From Bradyrhizobium sp. WBOS07 (lineage in GTDB: Bacteria > Pseudomonadota > Alphaproteobacteria > Rhizobiales > Xanthobacteraceae), in NCBI RefSeq assembly GCF_024585165.1, contig NZ_CP029008.1, positions 6,663,434 through 6,727,433 on the forward strand: a stretch of DNA of 64,000 nt, given 5' to 3'. The position numbers were made by a program, and so were the translations under genes. This document shows, one piece after another, positions 29,335-37,985 of the stretch. The notes beneath the pieces are model-generated. The model was not told the origin of the DNA. It did not search any database and saw nothing but the letters and a program-made list of their open reading frames with translations. Each line of letters opens with the position of its first letter. Position 1 is the stretch's first letter.

Positions 29335-30126
29335 ATGCGTGCATCGTTCCTGACGTGCCCCATCGACCTGCTGACCATGGCGGAGACCCTAGAGTTGGCG
29401 TGCAGCTCCATGCGCAGCCGCCGCCGACTGCAGCATGTTGCGCTGAACGTCGCCAAATTCGTCAAGATGCGAACCGATCCCGTGCTCGCGGCCGATGTCG
29501 CCAACAGTGACATTGTCGGCATAGACGGCATGGGGATTCTCTGGGCCGCTCGGGCAATGGGGCTTCCGGCGAGGTCGCGAGTCGCTGGCGTCGATCTCCT
29601 GGTCGAATTGCTCGCAGTATGTGCGCGGGAAGGCTTCAAGCCATATTTCCTGGGAGCTACCCGACCCGTACTGCATCTGGCAATGCAGCGCGCGCGAGAG
29701 AAGCATCCCTCACTCGTCTTTGCAGGCTGGCATGACGGCTACTTCAAACCCGAGCAGGAGAGCGATGTCGTTCGGGACATCCGGTCCAGCGGGGCCGATT
29801 GTCTCTTCATCGGCATGCCGACACCGCGGAAGGAGCGCTTCCTGGCGGCTCACCGTGATGGTCTCGGCGTACCCTTCATCATGGGTGTGGGCGGCGCGTT
29901 CGATGTTCTTGCAGGTACCGTTCGACGCGCGCCTGCACCGATTCAGAGGCTGGGCCTCGAATGGCTGTACCGAGTCTATCAAGAGCCCGGGCGGATGTGG
30001 TGGCGATATGCCACGACGAACACGCTGTTTGCGGGCATCCTGACACGGGCGCTCGTCAAGCAGGCGGTTCAGCATGCGCTTGGGCCGAGCTCCGCCCCTC
30101 GGGGCCCGAGCCGGATCGGAGGGTGA
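29335..30126 (+). CDS. WecG/TagA/CpsF-family glycosyltransferase
   Basis: The family typically adds N-acetyl-mannosaminuronic acid or ManNAc to a lipid-linked GlcNAc. Signatures: HVALNVAKFVKM with DIVGIDGMGILWAARAMG, VAGVDLLVELL, YFLGATRPV, SGADCLFIGMPTPRKERFL, and GVGGAFDVLAGTVRRAP followed by GLEWLYRVYQEP. The 263-residue length is normal. It heads an operon that also encodes UDP-HexNAc 2-epimerase and 6-dehydrogenase, so its donor is probably the uronic acid made by the downstream enzymes. Confidence 0.92.
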   Translation: MRASFLTCPIDLLTMAETLELACSSMRSRRRLQHVALNVAKFVKMRTDPVLAADVANSDIVGIDGMGILWAARAMGLPARSRVAGVDLLVELLAVCAREGFKPYFLGATRPVLHLAMQRAREKHPSLVFAGWHDGYFKPEQESDVVRDIRSSGADCLFIGMPTPRKERFLAAHRDGLGVPFIMGVGGAFDVLAGTVRRAPAPIQRLGLEWLYRVYQEPGRMWWRYATTNTLFAGILTRALVKQAVQHALGPSSAPRGPSRIGG

Positions 30127-30129
30127 GAC

Positions 30130-31254
30130 GTGCACAAGCATTTCTTTGTCCTCCTGGGGACTCGGCCCGAAGCAATCAAGCTCTTTCCGGTCATCAACCG
30201 GCTCAAGGCCGAGAATCGCAAGGACATTTCCTTGACGATCTGCGCGACGGCACAGCATCGGCAGCTGCTCGACCAGGTTCTCAAGCTCGCCAAAGTGGTT
30301 CCGGATTTTGATCTGAACGTCATGACGGCTAATCAGACGCTGGATCATCTAACCTCACGGCTGCTCGCGGAAGTCGGTGAGCTCCTCGAGAAGGTGAAGC
30401 CTACCAGGGTTATCGTCCAAGGCGACACAGCAACTGCCATGGCTGGCGCACTTGCGTCCTATTACCACCGGATACCGGTTTCTCACATCGAGGCCGGACT
30501 GCGCAGTGGAGACATTTATTCTCCTTGGCCGGAGGAGGTGAACCGCAAGATCGTTGGCTCAATCGCCGATCAGCACTTTGCCCCAACAGAGCGCGCGGCG
30601 CGCGCGCTTCGCTCCGAAAACGTCTCGGACGATCGAATCCACGTCACCGGAAACACGGTGGTGGACGCCCTTATCCTCGCAAAAGCCATGGTCGAATCCG
30701 ATCCGGGGCTCTCGGGCCGCTGGGACAGCATCAAGAAGCGCCACGGCAACCGGCGTATCATCCTGGTGACTTGCCACCGGCGGGAGAACTTTGGCGGCGG
30801 CGTCATCAACATCGTCAACGCCTTGGAAGCCATCCTGCGCAGGGAAGACGTTGCCGTAGTGCTCCCCGTGCATCCGAATCCGAATGTCCGCGACCTGTTT
30901 GCGGCCCGGTTGTCGGATCACCCGAGGGTCGTTCTCATTTCCCCCCAGGAATACACGGATTTCGTGAGCCTTCTCTCGTTGTCGCATCTGGTCTTGACGG
31001 ATTCAGGCGGCGTCCAGGAGGAGGCTCCCACTTTCGGGAAACCAGTCCTGGTGATGCGGGATACGACCGAGCGCCCTGAGGGGGTGGAAGCCGGAACGGC
31101 GCGTCTCGTCGGTGCGAACTACGACAAAATCGTTGCCGAGACATTCCGCCTGCTCGACGACGACGAGACTTATGCGGCCATGGCTCGTTCGCACAACCCA
31201 TTCGGTGACGGGCACGCGAGCGAGCGTATCGTGAAGGTGCTTCTCAATGCCTGA
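30130..31254 (+). CDS. wecB: UDP-N-acetylglucosamine 2-epimerase (non-hydrolysing)
   Basis: GTG start. Landmarks: LGTRPEAIKLFPV, VQGDTATAMAGALA, SHIEAGLRSGD with PEEVNRKIVG, THNTVVD-like VTGNTVVDALI, TCHRRENFG and LTDSGGVQEEAPTFGKPVLVMRDTTERPEG. It interconverts UDP-GlcNAc and UDP-ManNAc, or, in the WbpI subtype, the 2,3-diacetamido uronic acid derivatives; sequence alone does not separate the two. It starts 3 nt after the WecG-like gene and overlaps the dehydrogenase gene by 8 nt. Confidence 0.93.
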   Translation: MHKHFFVLLGTRPEAIKLFPVINRLKAENRKDISLTICATAQHRQLLDQVLKLAKVVPDFDLNVMTANQTLDHLTSRLLAEVGELLEKVKPTRVIVQGDTATAMAGALASYYHRIPVSHIEAGLRSGDIYSPWPEEVNRKIVGSIADQHFAPTERAARALRSENVSDDRIHVTGNTVVDALILAKAMVESDPGLSGRWDSIKKRHGNRRIILVTCHRRENFGGGVINIVNALEAILRREDVAVVLPVHPNPNVRDLFAARLSDHPRVVLISPQEYTDFVSLLSLSHLVLTDSGGVQEEAPTFGKPVLVMRDTTERPEGVEAGTARLVGANYDKIVAETFRLLDDDETYAAMARSHNPFGDGHASERIVKVLLNA

Positions 31255-32509
31255 GTTCCAGAAGATCAATGTCGTTGGACTCGGTTATATCGGGCTACCG
31301 ACGGCGGCCCTCATTGCAAGCCGAGGAATGCAGGTGGTCGGGATCGACACCAATGAGCGCATCGTCGATACGGTTGCATCCGGAAGAATTCACATCGCCG
31401 AGCCCGATCTCGATGGTCTCGTTTCCAAGGTCGTGTCGAGCGGGGCCCTGACGACATCCACCAAGCCGCAGGCGGCCGACGTCTTCATCATCGCGGTGCC
31501 GACGCCGATTGATCGCGAGAACCGTCCGGACTTGTCGAGCGTGCATGCGGCGGTCGACCAAATCGTCGATATTCTTGCGCCAGGTAATCTCGTCATCCTC
31601 GAATCGACGTCGCCGATCGGGACCACCGAGGCGATCGCAAAGCGGATCATTGACCGCAGGCCCGATTTGCACATCGGAGTCAACGGCAAGGAAGACGGGG
31701 CGATTTACGTCGCCTACTGCCCGGAACGCGTGTTACCGGGGCGGATCCTCACCGAGCTCATCAACAATGACAGATGCATTGGGGGCATCACGTCAACTTG
31801 TACGCGTCGCGCTCAACGCTTCTACAAGATGTTCGTTCGCGGGGCCTGCGTCGGGACGACGGCGCGCACAGCCGAGTTGGTCAAGCTGACGGAAAACGCC
31901 TTCCGCGATACCAACATAGCCTTTGCGAACGAACTCTCGCTGATCTGCGACAGGTTCGACATCAGTGTCTGGGAAGTGATCGATATCGCGAACCGCCATC
32001 CCCGCGTCAACGTCTTGCGGCCAGGACCGGGAGTGGGCGGGCACTGCATTGCGGTCGATCCCTGGTTCATCATCGACTCCGCGCCAGATCTCGCCCGGGT
32101 GATGCGAACCAGCCGCGAAGTCAACAACACCAAGACGCAGAAGATCATCGAACGTACCGAGGCGCTGATCGACGATCATCCCTATGCAAACATCGCCTGT
32201 TGTGGATTGACCTTCAAGGCCAATGTGGACGATTTGCGCGAAAGTCCCGCCATGGAAATAGCCACGCATCTCGCGGCAAAGTACGGAGAACGAGTCAGGG
32301 TCGTTGAGCCGAACCTTCGCCGTCTGCCGCCACAGTTGGCCGATCATCGTGTCGCCTTTGTGAACATCGAGGAAGCTCTGCGCAGCTGCGAAATCGCAAT
32401 TCTCCTCGTCGACCACGACGAGTTTAAGATGGTACCCCTGGCAGAGCGTCGACATCTCGACGTCATAGACACGCGGGGCATATGGCAGGACATGCCGGCA
32501 CGGACCTAG
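31247..32509 (+). CDS. wecC: UDP-N-acetyl-hexosamine 6-dehydrogenase (WecC/WbpA type)
   Basis: It oxidises C6 of a UDP-HexNAc to the uronic acid with NAD. Rossmann motif GLGYIGLPTAALIASRG, VPTPID, ESTSPIGTTE, YCPERVLPGRI, KLTENAFRDTNIAFANELS and PGPGVGGHCIAVDPW with the catalytic Cys. At 420 residues it has the usual length. With the epimerase it gives UDP-ManNAcA; with the three genes below it fits a diacetamido-uronic acid pathway. Confidence 0.92.
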   Translation: MPEFQKINVVGLGYIGLPTAALIASRGMQVVGIDTNERIVDTVASGRIHIAEPDLDGLVSKVVSSGALTTSTKPQAADVFIIAVPTPIDRENRPDLSSVHAAVDQIVDILAPGNLVILESTSPIGTTEAIAKRIIDRRPDLHIGVNGKEDGAIYVAYCPERVLPGRILTELINNDRCIGGITSTCTRRAQRFYKMFVRGACVGTTARTAELVKLTENAFRDTNIAFANELSLICDRFDISVWEVIDIANRHPRVNVLRPGPGVGGHCIAVDPWFIIDSAPDLARVMRTSREVNNTKTQKIIERTEALIDDHPYANIACCGLTFKANVDDLRESPAMEIATHLAAKYGERVRVVEPNLRRLPPQLADHRVAFVNIEEALRSCEIAILLVDHDEFKMVPLAERRHLDVIDTRGIWQDMPART

Positions 32510-32578
32510 CGACCGACCTGGTCTGATCGTCCGTGGCGGAAGGACTGAAGCGTCTTCTCTGGGTGCATCGAGGTTAGC

Positions 32579-33640
32579 ATGCGAGACAGTCAACTGGGAA
32601 TTGGCGTAGTGGGCTACGGTTACTGGGGTCCCAATATCGTTCGCAATTTCTCGATCAATCCCGCCACCCGCGTCGTCAGCGTGAGCGACCTGAGCCCAGG
32701 AAGACTCGGCGCCGTAAAGCAGCTTTACCCGGCGGTGGAAACGACCAGTCGCTACGATGATCTGCTAAAGGACACCAGCATCGATGCCATCGCTATCGCA
32801 ACGCCGGTGCATACGCACTACGAGCTGGCACTCGCGGCGTTGAGAGCCGGAAAGCATGTGCTGGTCGAAAAGCCGCTTGCGACGAGCGCTGAGCTCGTCA
32901 CTCGCTTGATCGAGGAGGCGGACCGGCGCGGATTGACGCTCATGGTCGATCACACCTTTCTCTATACGCCCGCGGTCCAGAGGATCCGAGAGCTCCTGCT
33001 GAGCCGGGAACTCGGCGACATCTACTACTACGACAGCACGCGCGCGAGTCTCGGGCTGTTTCAAAAGGACGTAAATGTGATCTGGGACCTAGCGGTGCAC
33101 GATATCTCGATTATCCACCATATCCTCGATAAGGAACCGATCGCCGTCTCGGCAACCGGTTCGTGCCACGTCGTCGGCTCGCCAGAGAACATGGCGCACA
33201 TCACCTTGTTCTTTGCCGACGCGTGCGTCGCTCACGTCAGCGTCAATTGGCTCTCACCCGTTAAGGTGCGCCAAACGTTCATCGGCGGCAGTAGAAAGAT
33301 GATTGTCTACGATGATCTCGAGCCGACCGAGAAGATCAAGGTCTATGACAAGGGCATCACACTCGATGGTCCTCCCGAGGATGCGCATCAATTCCGGATC
33401 GGGTACCGCGCCGGCGACATGTGGGCTCCGCATATTGCGCCAACGGAAGCACTGCAGACGGAGGTGGAGCATTTTGTGGATTGCGTACGCACCGGCGGTC
33501 AGCCGATTTCCAGTGGTATCTCCGGGCTCCGCGTGATCGAAGTCCTGGAAGCGGCATCGAGCTCGATCTCAAGACAGGGGGCGCCGGTATTGCTACGAGA
33601 GCCCTATGGGCTCTGGCAGCGCCCAAGAGCGATTGCATGA
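32579..33640 (+). CDS. Gfo/Idh/MocA oxidoreductase, probable UDP-HexNAcA 3-dehydrogenase (WlbA/WbpB-like)
   Basis: N-terminal Rossmann domain with VVGYGYWGPNIVRNF, then AIATPVHTHYELALAAL, GKHVLVEKPLA (the family Lys) and LMVDHTFLYTPAVQRI. The C-terminal domain includes WDLAVHDISIIHHIL. This matches the WlbA/WbpB subgroup, which oxidises C3 of UDP-GlcNAcA before transamination. It lies 69 nt after wecC, and the matching acetyltransferase and aminotransferase follow the flippase gene. Subgroup assignment is by resemblance and context. Confidence 0.85.
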   Translation: MRDSQLGIGVVGYGYWGPNIVRNFSINPATRVVSVSDLSPGRLGAVKQLYPAVETTSRYDDLLKDTSIDAIAIATPVHTHYELALAALRAGKHVLVEKPLATSAELVTRLIEEADRRGLTLMVDHTFLYTPAVQRIRELLLSRELGDIYYYDSTRASLGLFQKDVNVIWDLAVHDISIIHHILDKEPIAVSATGSCHVVGSPENMAHITLFFADACVAHVSVNWLSPVKVRQTFIGGSRKMIVYDDLEPTEKIKVYDKGITLDGPPEDAHQFRIGYRAGDMWAPHIAPTEALQTEVEHFVDCVRTGGQPISSGISGLRVIEVLEAASSSISRQGAPVLLREPYGLWQRPRAIA

Positions 33641-33671
33641 GGCGTGCGGCGACCTAGCGGACCCAGTCGAC

Positions 33672-35162
33672 ATGGCAGACAGTGCAACGAGGTCCGTGCA
33701 GCGCTCGATCCTGTTCTCCGCGCTCGACCGTTACATCGGCCTGCTGGTGGTCTTTTTCGCGACCGCCGTGCTGGCCCGTTTGCTGTCGCCGGAGGAGTTT
33801 GGCATCTATGCCGTGGTGAACGCGATCACATCCATCATTGCCGCCTGCTTTCAGGAGTTTGCAGGCGCAAGCTATCTTATTCAGAAGCGCGAGTTGTCGC
33901 GGGCAAGCGTGCAGACCACGTTCACGATTACCCTCATGATCTCGGTGGCCACCGCCTTCGTTCTATTCGTGTTTGCGCAGCCCATCTCACGTCTCTTCGA
34001 GCTGGATCGCCTCCGCTACGGTATCGAAATTTCCGCCCTTAACTTTCTGTTGCTGCCGTTTTCTGGAACCATGGCCGCTTTGTTCCGTCGCGAGATGCAA
34101 TTTGGAACACTCGCAATCTGCAACCTTGTGGCAGGTGCGACGATCGCTGTCGTCTCGGTCGCTCTCGCGATGGCCCACTTCAGCTACATGGCCCCGCTCT
34201 GGGGAGCGGTGGCCGGTAACGCCGTGCTGGCCGTGATGTTGCTCATCTTGCGGAACGACTTTGGCGCAATGCGTCCGTCCTTGGTGGACTGTCGGGAGAT
34301 CGTCGGCTTCGGCCTCTACTCGGGCGCGGTGAGTGTTGTAAACGTATTCTATGGCTTGGCACCGCAGCTGTTTCTGGCGAGAGTGCTCGACTTCACGGCC
34401 GTCGGACTTTACAGCCGAGCAACCGCATCGACGCAAATATTCGACAAGCTGGTCACGCAAGTGATAAGCCCGGTCGTGATGCCCGCGGTTGTCGCGCGAC
34501 ACAAAGCAGGGGGCGATCTCAAGGCCGTCTATCTGGAGGCCATTCAGATGCTCTCCGCCGTGCAGTGGCCGTTCTTGGCGTTTATGGCGGTCATGGCCCG
34601 GCCAATCATTCTGATCTGGCTCGGTCCGACGTGGCTGGAGATCGTCCCGCTCGTGCAGCTGCTCTGCATTGGCAATCTCGCACTTTTTGCCGCCTGCCTG
34701 ACCTACCCGGTGTTTGTTGCGCTCGGAAGGGTGCAGGATGCGCTGATCTCATCCCTGATTTCGTTGCCCCCCTCGCTTTTGGTCATCTTCGGCGCATCAT
34801 TTCTGGGCGTGCACGCCGTTGCGGCGTCCGCGCTAGTGACGTTGCCATTTCAAGCTGCGGTGGCGTTTCATTTTCTTGGGCGGCACCTTGGTATTCGACC
34901 CGGCGAATTGGTACGCAGCCTCTTCAGAAGCGGAGCTGTAACGGCTCTCGTGATTGGTGGGGTATCGATCTGTGCCGCACTGACGGACATGCAAAGACTT
35001 TCGTCGCTTGCGGGCCTGGGATTAGCCTTTGTCGTCGCTCTGCTTTGTTGGTGGCTGGGGCTAACGGTGACCGGGCACCCCCTTTTGCATCAGTTTCGCT
35101 ATGCCGCAACCGGCCTAGCGAGAATGGCGCTGGGGCTATGGCCTTCGCGGACGGCGCCATAG
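33672..35162 (+). CDS. wzx: Wzx-type oligosaccharide flippase
   Basis: A polytopic MOP-superfamily protein of 496 residues with about 12-14 hydrophobic segments. It begins with SILFSALDRYIGLLVVFFATAVLARLLSPEEFG, the conserved start of the polysaccharide-transport family. It flips lipid-linked repeat units across the inner membrane. The ATG at 33672 is 31 nt after the oxidoreductase gene's stop. Its place inside the sugar-nucleotide cluster supports its assignment to this polysaccharide. Confidence 0.9.
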   Translation: MADSATRSVQRSILFSALDRYIGLLVVFFATAVLARLLSPEEFGIYAVVNAITSIIAACFQEFAGASYLIQKRELSRASVQTTFTITLMISVATAFVLFVFAQPISRLFELDRLRYGIEISALNFLLLPFSGTMAALFRREMQFGTLAICNLVAGATIAVVSVALAMAHFSYMAPLWGAVAGNAVLAVMLLILRNDFGAMRPSLVDCREIVGFGLYSGAVSVVNVFYGLAPQLFLARVLDFTAVGLYSRATASTQIFDKLVTQVISPVVMPAVVARHKAGGDLKAVYLEAIQMLSAVQWPFLAFMAVMARPIILIWLGPTWLEIVPLVQLLCIGNLALFAACLTYPVFVALGRVQDALISSLISLPPSLLVIFGASFLGVHAVAASALVTLPFQAAVAFHFLGRHLGIRPGELVRSLFRSGAVTALVIGGVSICAALTDMQRLSSLAGLGLAFVVALLCWWLGLTVTGHPLLHQFRYAATGLARMALGLWPSRTAP

Positions 35163-35192
35163 CAGCTTCGGCCAAATCATTCGGAGTCGGAC

Positions 35193-35705
35193 ATGCCCAT
35201 CAAAGACGACGTAGAACTTGGTCGCGATGTTCGCATTCTTCATCCGGAGCTGGTCAATCTGTATGGCTGCACTGTTGGTGACGAGAGCAGGATCGGAACG
35301 TTCGTCGAGGTTCAGGCGGGAGCGAAGATAGGTGCACGCTGCAAGCTATCCTCGCACAGCTTCGTCTGCGAGGGCGTAACGATCGAGGACGAGGTATTCA
35401 TCGGCCATGGTGTGATGTTTACAAATGACAAGCATCCGAGGGCGACGGCGGTGGATGGCCGTCCTCAACAAGCCTCGGACTGGACGTTGCAGCGCACTCA
35501 CGTCGGTAGGGGGGCCTCCATCGGTTCCAACGCTACCATCTTATGTGGGGTGACAATCGGTGCGGGGGCGTTAGTCGGCGCGGGTTCGGTCGTGACGAAG
35601 GACGTCCCCGCGGGTGCCACTGTTGCGGGGGTTCCGGCTCGAATTATGTCTGCAGCCGACAATCGAGCTCCTGCAGATCGTGCCTTCAGCAGCGATGCCT
35701 CTTAA
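35193..35705 (+). CDS. hexapeptide-repeat N-acetyltransferase (WlbB/WbpD-like)
   Basis: Left-handed beta-helix repeats run throughout (VEVQAGAKIGARCKLSSHSFVCEGVTIEDEVFIG-like pattern), with GHGVMFTND, HVGRGASIGSNATILCGVTIG and AGSVVTKDVPAGATVAGVPARI. In its family it N-acetylates the 3-amino group of UDP-GlcNAc(3N)A using acetyl-CoA. It sits between the flippase and the aminotransferase that would make its substrate. Confidence 0.88.
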   Translation: MPIKDDVELGRDVRILHPELVNLYGCTVGDESRIGTFVEVQAGAKIGARCKLSSHSFVCEGVTIEDEVFIGHGVMFTNDKHPRATAVDGRPQQASDWTLQRTHVGRGASIGSNATILCGVTIGAGALVGAGSVVTKDVPAGATVAGVPARIMSAADNRAPADRAFSSDAS

Positions 35706-35808
35706 AGCTACAAATTGAATGCGAGTAATTATTTTAAATAGCTCTTGATTTAATATTATAATGCGGGCTAACTTTAAATATTGCTAGCCAAATCCAAGGT
35801 GTTCAATC
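35706..35808 (+). promoter_or_regulatory. AT-rich island before the aminotransferase gene
   Basis: Positions about 35,718-35,785 include ATTTTAAATAG, GATTTAATATTATAATG and CTTTAAATATTG. It interrupts an otherwise tight operon, so a second promoter or a silencing site may lie here. AAGGTG upstream of 35,809 serves a TTG start. Confidence 0.4.
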
Positions 35809-36987
35809 TTGATACCCTTCCTGGATCTGAAAGCCCAATACCGTCAAATCAAGCCGGACATCGATGCCGCGGTGGCCAGAGTGGTCAGCAGCGGACACTT
35901 CGTGCTCGGGCCGGAGGTGACGGCCTTCGAGCGCCGCTTTGCGGAATATTGCCGGACCTCGCATTGCCTTGCGGTCAATAGTGGGACGTCGGCGCTTCAT
36001 CTTGCACTGCTGGCCGCGGGCGTTGGACCGGGTGATGAAGTGATCACGGTCTCCATGACGTTCGTGGCAACCACCGCGGCCATTCTCTACAGCGGCGCCA
36101 AACCCGTCTTTGTCGACGTTGATCCGGTCACGTGGACGATGGATCCTGGTCTGATCGAGGCAGCGATAACACCGCGAACCAAGGCCATCCTGCCGGTTCA
36201 TCTCCATGGGCTGATGGCCGAGATGGATTCCATAATGTCGATCGCGCGGCGTCATGGTCTGGTCGTCATCGAGGACGCCGCGCAGGCACACGGCGCCGAA
36301 TACCGGGGGCGGCGTGCTGGTTCGATCGGAGATCTGGGGTGCTTCAGCTTTTATCCCGGTAAGAATCTCGGGGCCTTCGGCGAGGGTGGGGCGGTTGTAA
36401 CTGATCAGCCTGAATTCGCTCGCCGCGTGTCACTACTGCGGGACTGGGGACAGGAGGCGAAGTACGACCACGTCATTGCCGGATACAATTATCGCATGGA
36501 TGAGATCCAGAGCGCGGTACTGAATGTCAAGCTGGACTACATCGAGCGCTGGACCGAGGCCCGCCGCTCGCTGGCAGAACGATACAACGAACTGCTGTCT
36601 GAGCTCCCATTCGCGCGTCCTCAGCCGCCCCGGCACTCCCGCCACGTGTATCACGTTTATTCTGTCAGACTGCAACGGCGCGACGAAGCCTTGGCCATAT
36701 TGCGGGACGCCGGCATCGGCGCTGGGATTCACTATCCCATCCCAGTGCATCTGCAAAAAGCCTATGCAGAACTCGGTTGTCGGGCCGGCGATCTGCCGGT
36801 AACTGAGAATCTTGCGAACGAGTTTCTCTCCCTTCCCATCTATCCGGAGTTGCTGCCGGACGGGGCGGCCGCAGTTGTCTCCACTTTGAGGAACGCCGGA
36901 GCATTGCGACCCACACAGGCCGTCAACAACCGATCGTTGCATTCACAAAACATCTTAACGAGTTCCTGCAACAGGAGGGCGTCTTGA
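35809..36987 (+). CDS. DegT/DnrJ/EryC1/StrS aminotransferase (WlbC/WbpE-like)
   Basis: PLP-dependent sugar aminotransferase. PFLDLKAQYRQIKPDIDAAV at the start is typical of the WbpE group, followed by SGTSALHLALLAAGVGPGDEVIT, VIEDAAQAHGAEY, SFYPGKNLGAFGEGGAVVT (Lys of PGKN forms the aldimine) and AGYNYRMDEIQSAVL. The expected reaction is transfer of an amino group to UDP-3-keto-GlcNAcA. The TTG start has a fitting ribosome binding site. The last ~25 residues are unusual (many Ser/Asn) and run over the next gene's ribosome binding site. Confidence 0.9.
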   Translation: MIPFLDLKAQYRQIKPDIDAAVARVVSSGHFVLGPEVTAFERRFAEYCRTSHCLAVNSGTSALHLALLAAGVGPGDEVITVSMTFVATTAAILYSGAKPVFVDVDPVTWTMDPGLIEAAITPRTKAILPVHLHGLMAEMDSIMSIARRHGLVVIEDAAQAHGAEYRGRRAGSIGDLGCFSFYPGKNLGAFGEGGAVVTDQPEFARRVSLLRDWGQEAKYDHVIAGYNYRMDEIQSAVLNVKLDYIERWTEARRSLAERYNELLSELPFARPQPPRHSRHVYHVYSVRLQRRDEALAILRDAGIGAGIHYPIPVHLQKAYAELGCRAGDLPVTENLANEFLSLPIYPELLPDGAAAVVSTLRNAGALRPTQAVNNRSLHSQNILTSSCNRRAS

Positions 36988-37985
36988 TTGAGCTCAAGGG
37001 GAAGCGTGTTCTCGTCACCGGCGGAGCAGGATTCATCGGCTCCCACATCGTTGATCTGCTCTGCGATGAGGGGTGTATTGAGATCGTTGCCCTCGACAAT
37101 ATGGTGAGAGGCCGACCGGAAAATCTCCGGCGCGCGCTCGGACGCGGGCCGGTGAGACTGGTTCATGGCGACATACGCGATCGCAAGTTGATGGAAGCCT
37201 TGGTGAAGGCTGCTGACATCGTGTTTCACCAGGCCGCGCTGCGCATCACGCATTGCGCGGCGGAGCCGCGCCTGGCCAAGGAGGTCATGGTTGACGCCAC
37301 CTATGATCTCCTTGAGCTGTGTATCAAGCACGACATCGAAAAAATCATCGCAGCGTCCTCGGCATCCGTCTATGGCATGGCAGAGGAGTTTCCGACAACC
37401 GAGCGGCAAAATCCGTACAACAACCGGACTCTCTATGGAGCAGCCAAGGCCTTCAACGAAGGCTTGCTGCGCGCCTTCAATGACGTTTGCGGCCTTGATT
37501 ACGTGGCATTTCGGTATTTCAACGTCTATGGCAGCCGGATGGATATCCACGGACGGTATACCGAGGTCTTGATCCGCTGGATGGAGCGGCTGGAGGCTGG
37601 ATTACCCCCCGTAATCTTTGGTGACGGCTGTCAGACCATGGATTTCGTTCACGTCCGCGATGTCGCGCGCGCCAACATCCTAGCCGCCCGGGCAAAGATT
37701 ACTGATGAGGTCTTCAACGTCGGAAGCGGTACTGAAACCAGCCTGACAGAATTGGCTACCGTGCTTGCGTCGGTGATGGGACGCCGCGGCTTGACACCCG
37801 AGTTCGCACCTGAGCGCTCGGTCAATCCGGTGCCGCGACGGCTGGCATCGACGGGAAAGGCGGAGCGTCTGCTGGGGTTCCGCGCCACGGTCTCGCTCGA
37901 GCAGGGGCTCGCCGATCTCGTGAAATGGTGGCGATCAGAACGCGATGTCGCTTCGGACCGTCAGCGGCAGGCAGCGGCATCGTGA
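36984..37985 (+). CDS. NAD-dependent sugar epimerase/dehydratase (extended SDR)
   Basis: [15 protein letters not shown] nucleotide-binding motif, FHQAALRITHCAAEP, SSASVYGMAEEFPTTE and the active-site YGAAKAFNE, then FRYFNVYGSRMDIHGRYTEVLIRW and GDGCQTMDFVHVRDVARA. It resembles UDP-GlcNAc/UDP-Glc 4-epimerases and related dehydratases; the exact substrate cannot be read. A TTG start with CAGGAGG in front overlaps the aminotransferase stop, and its own stop overlaps the next aminotransferase. The pair may make a second amino sugar. Confidence 0.85.
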   Translation: MIELKGKRVLVTGGAGFIGSHIVDLLCDEGCIEIVALDNMVRGRPENLRRALGRGPVRLVHGDIRDRKLMEALVKAADIVFHQAALRITHCAAEPRLAKEVMVDATYDLLELCIKHDIEKIIAASSASVYGMAEEFPTTERQNPYNNRTLYGAAKAFNEGLLRAFNDVCGLDYVAFRYFNVYGSRMDIHGRYTEVLIRWMERLEAGLPPVIFGDGCQTMDFVHVRDVARANILAARAKITDEVFNVGSGTETSLTELATVLASVMGRRGLTPEFAPERSVNPVPRRLASTGKAERLLGFRATVSLEQGLADLVKWWRSERDVASDRQRQAAAS

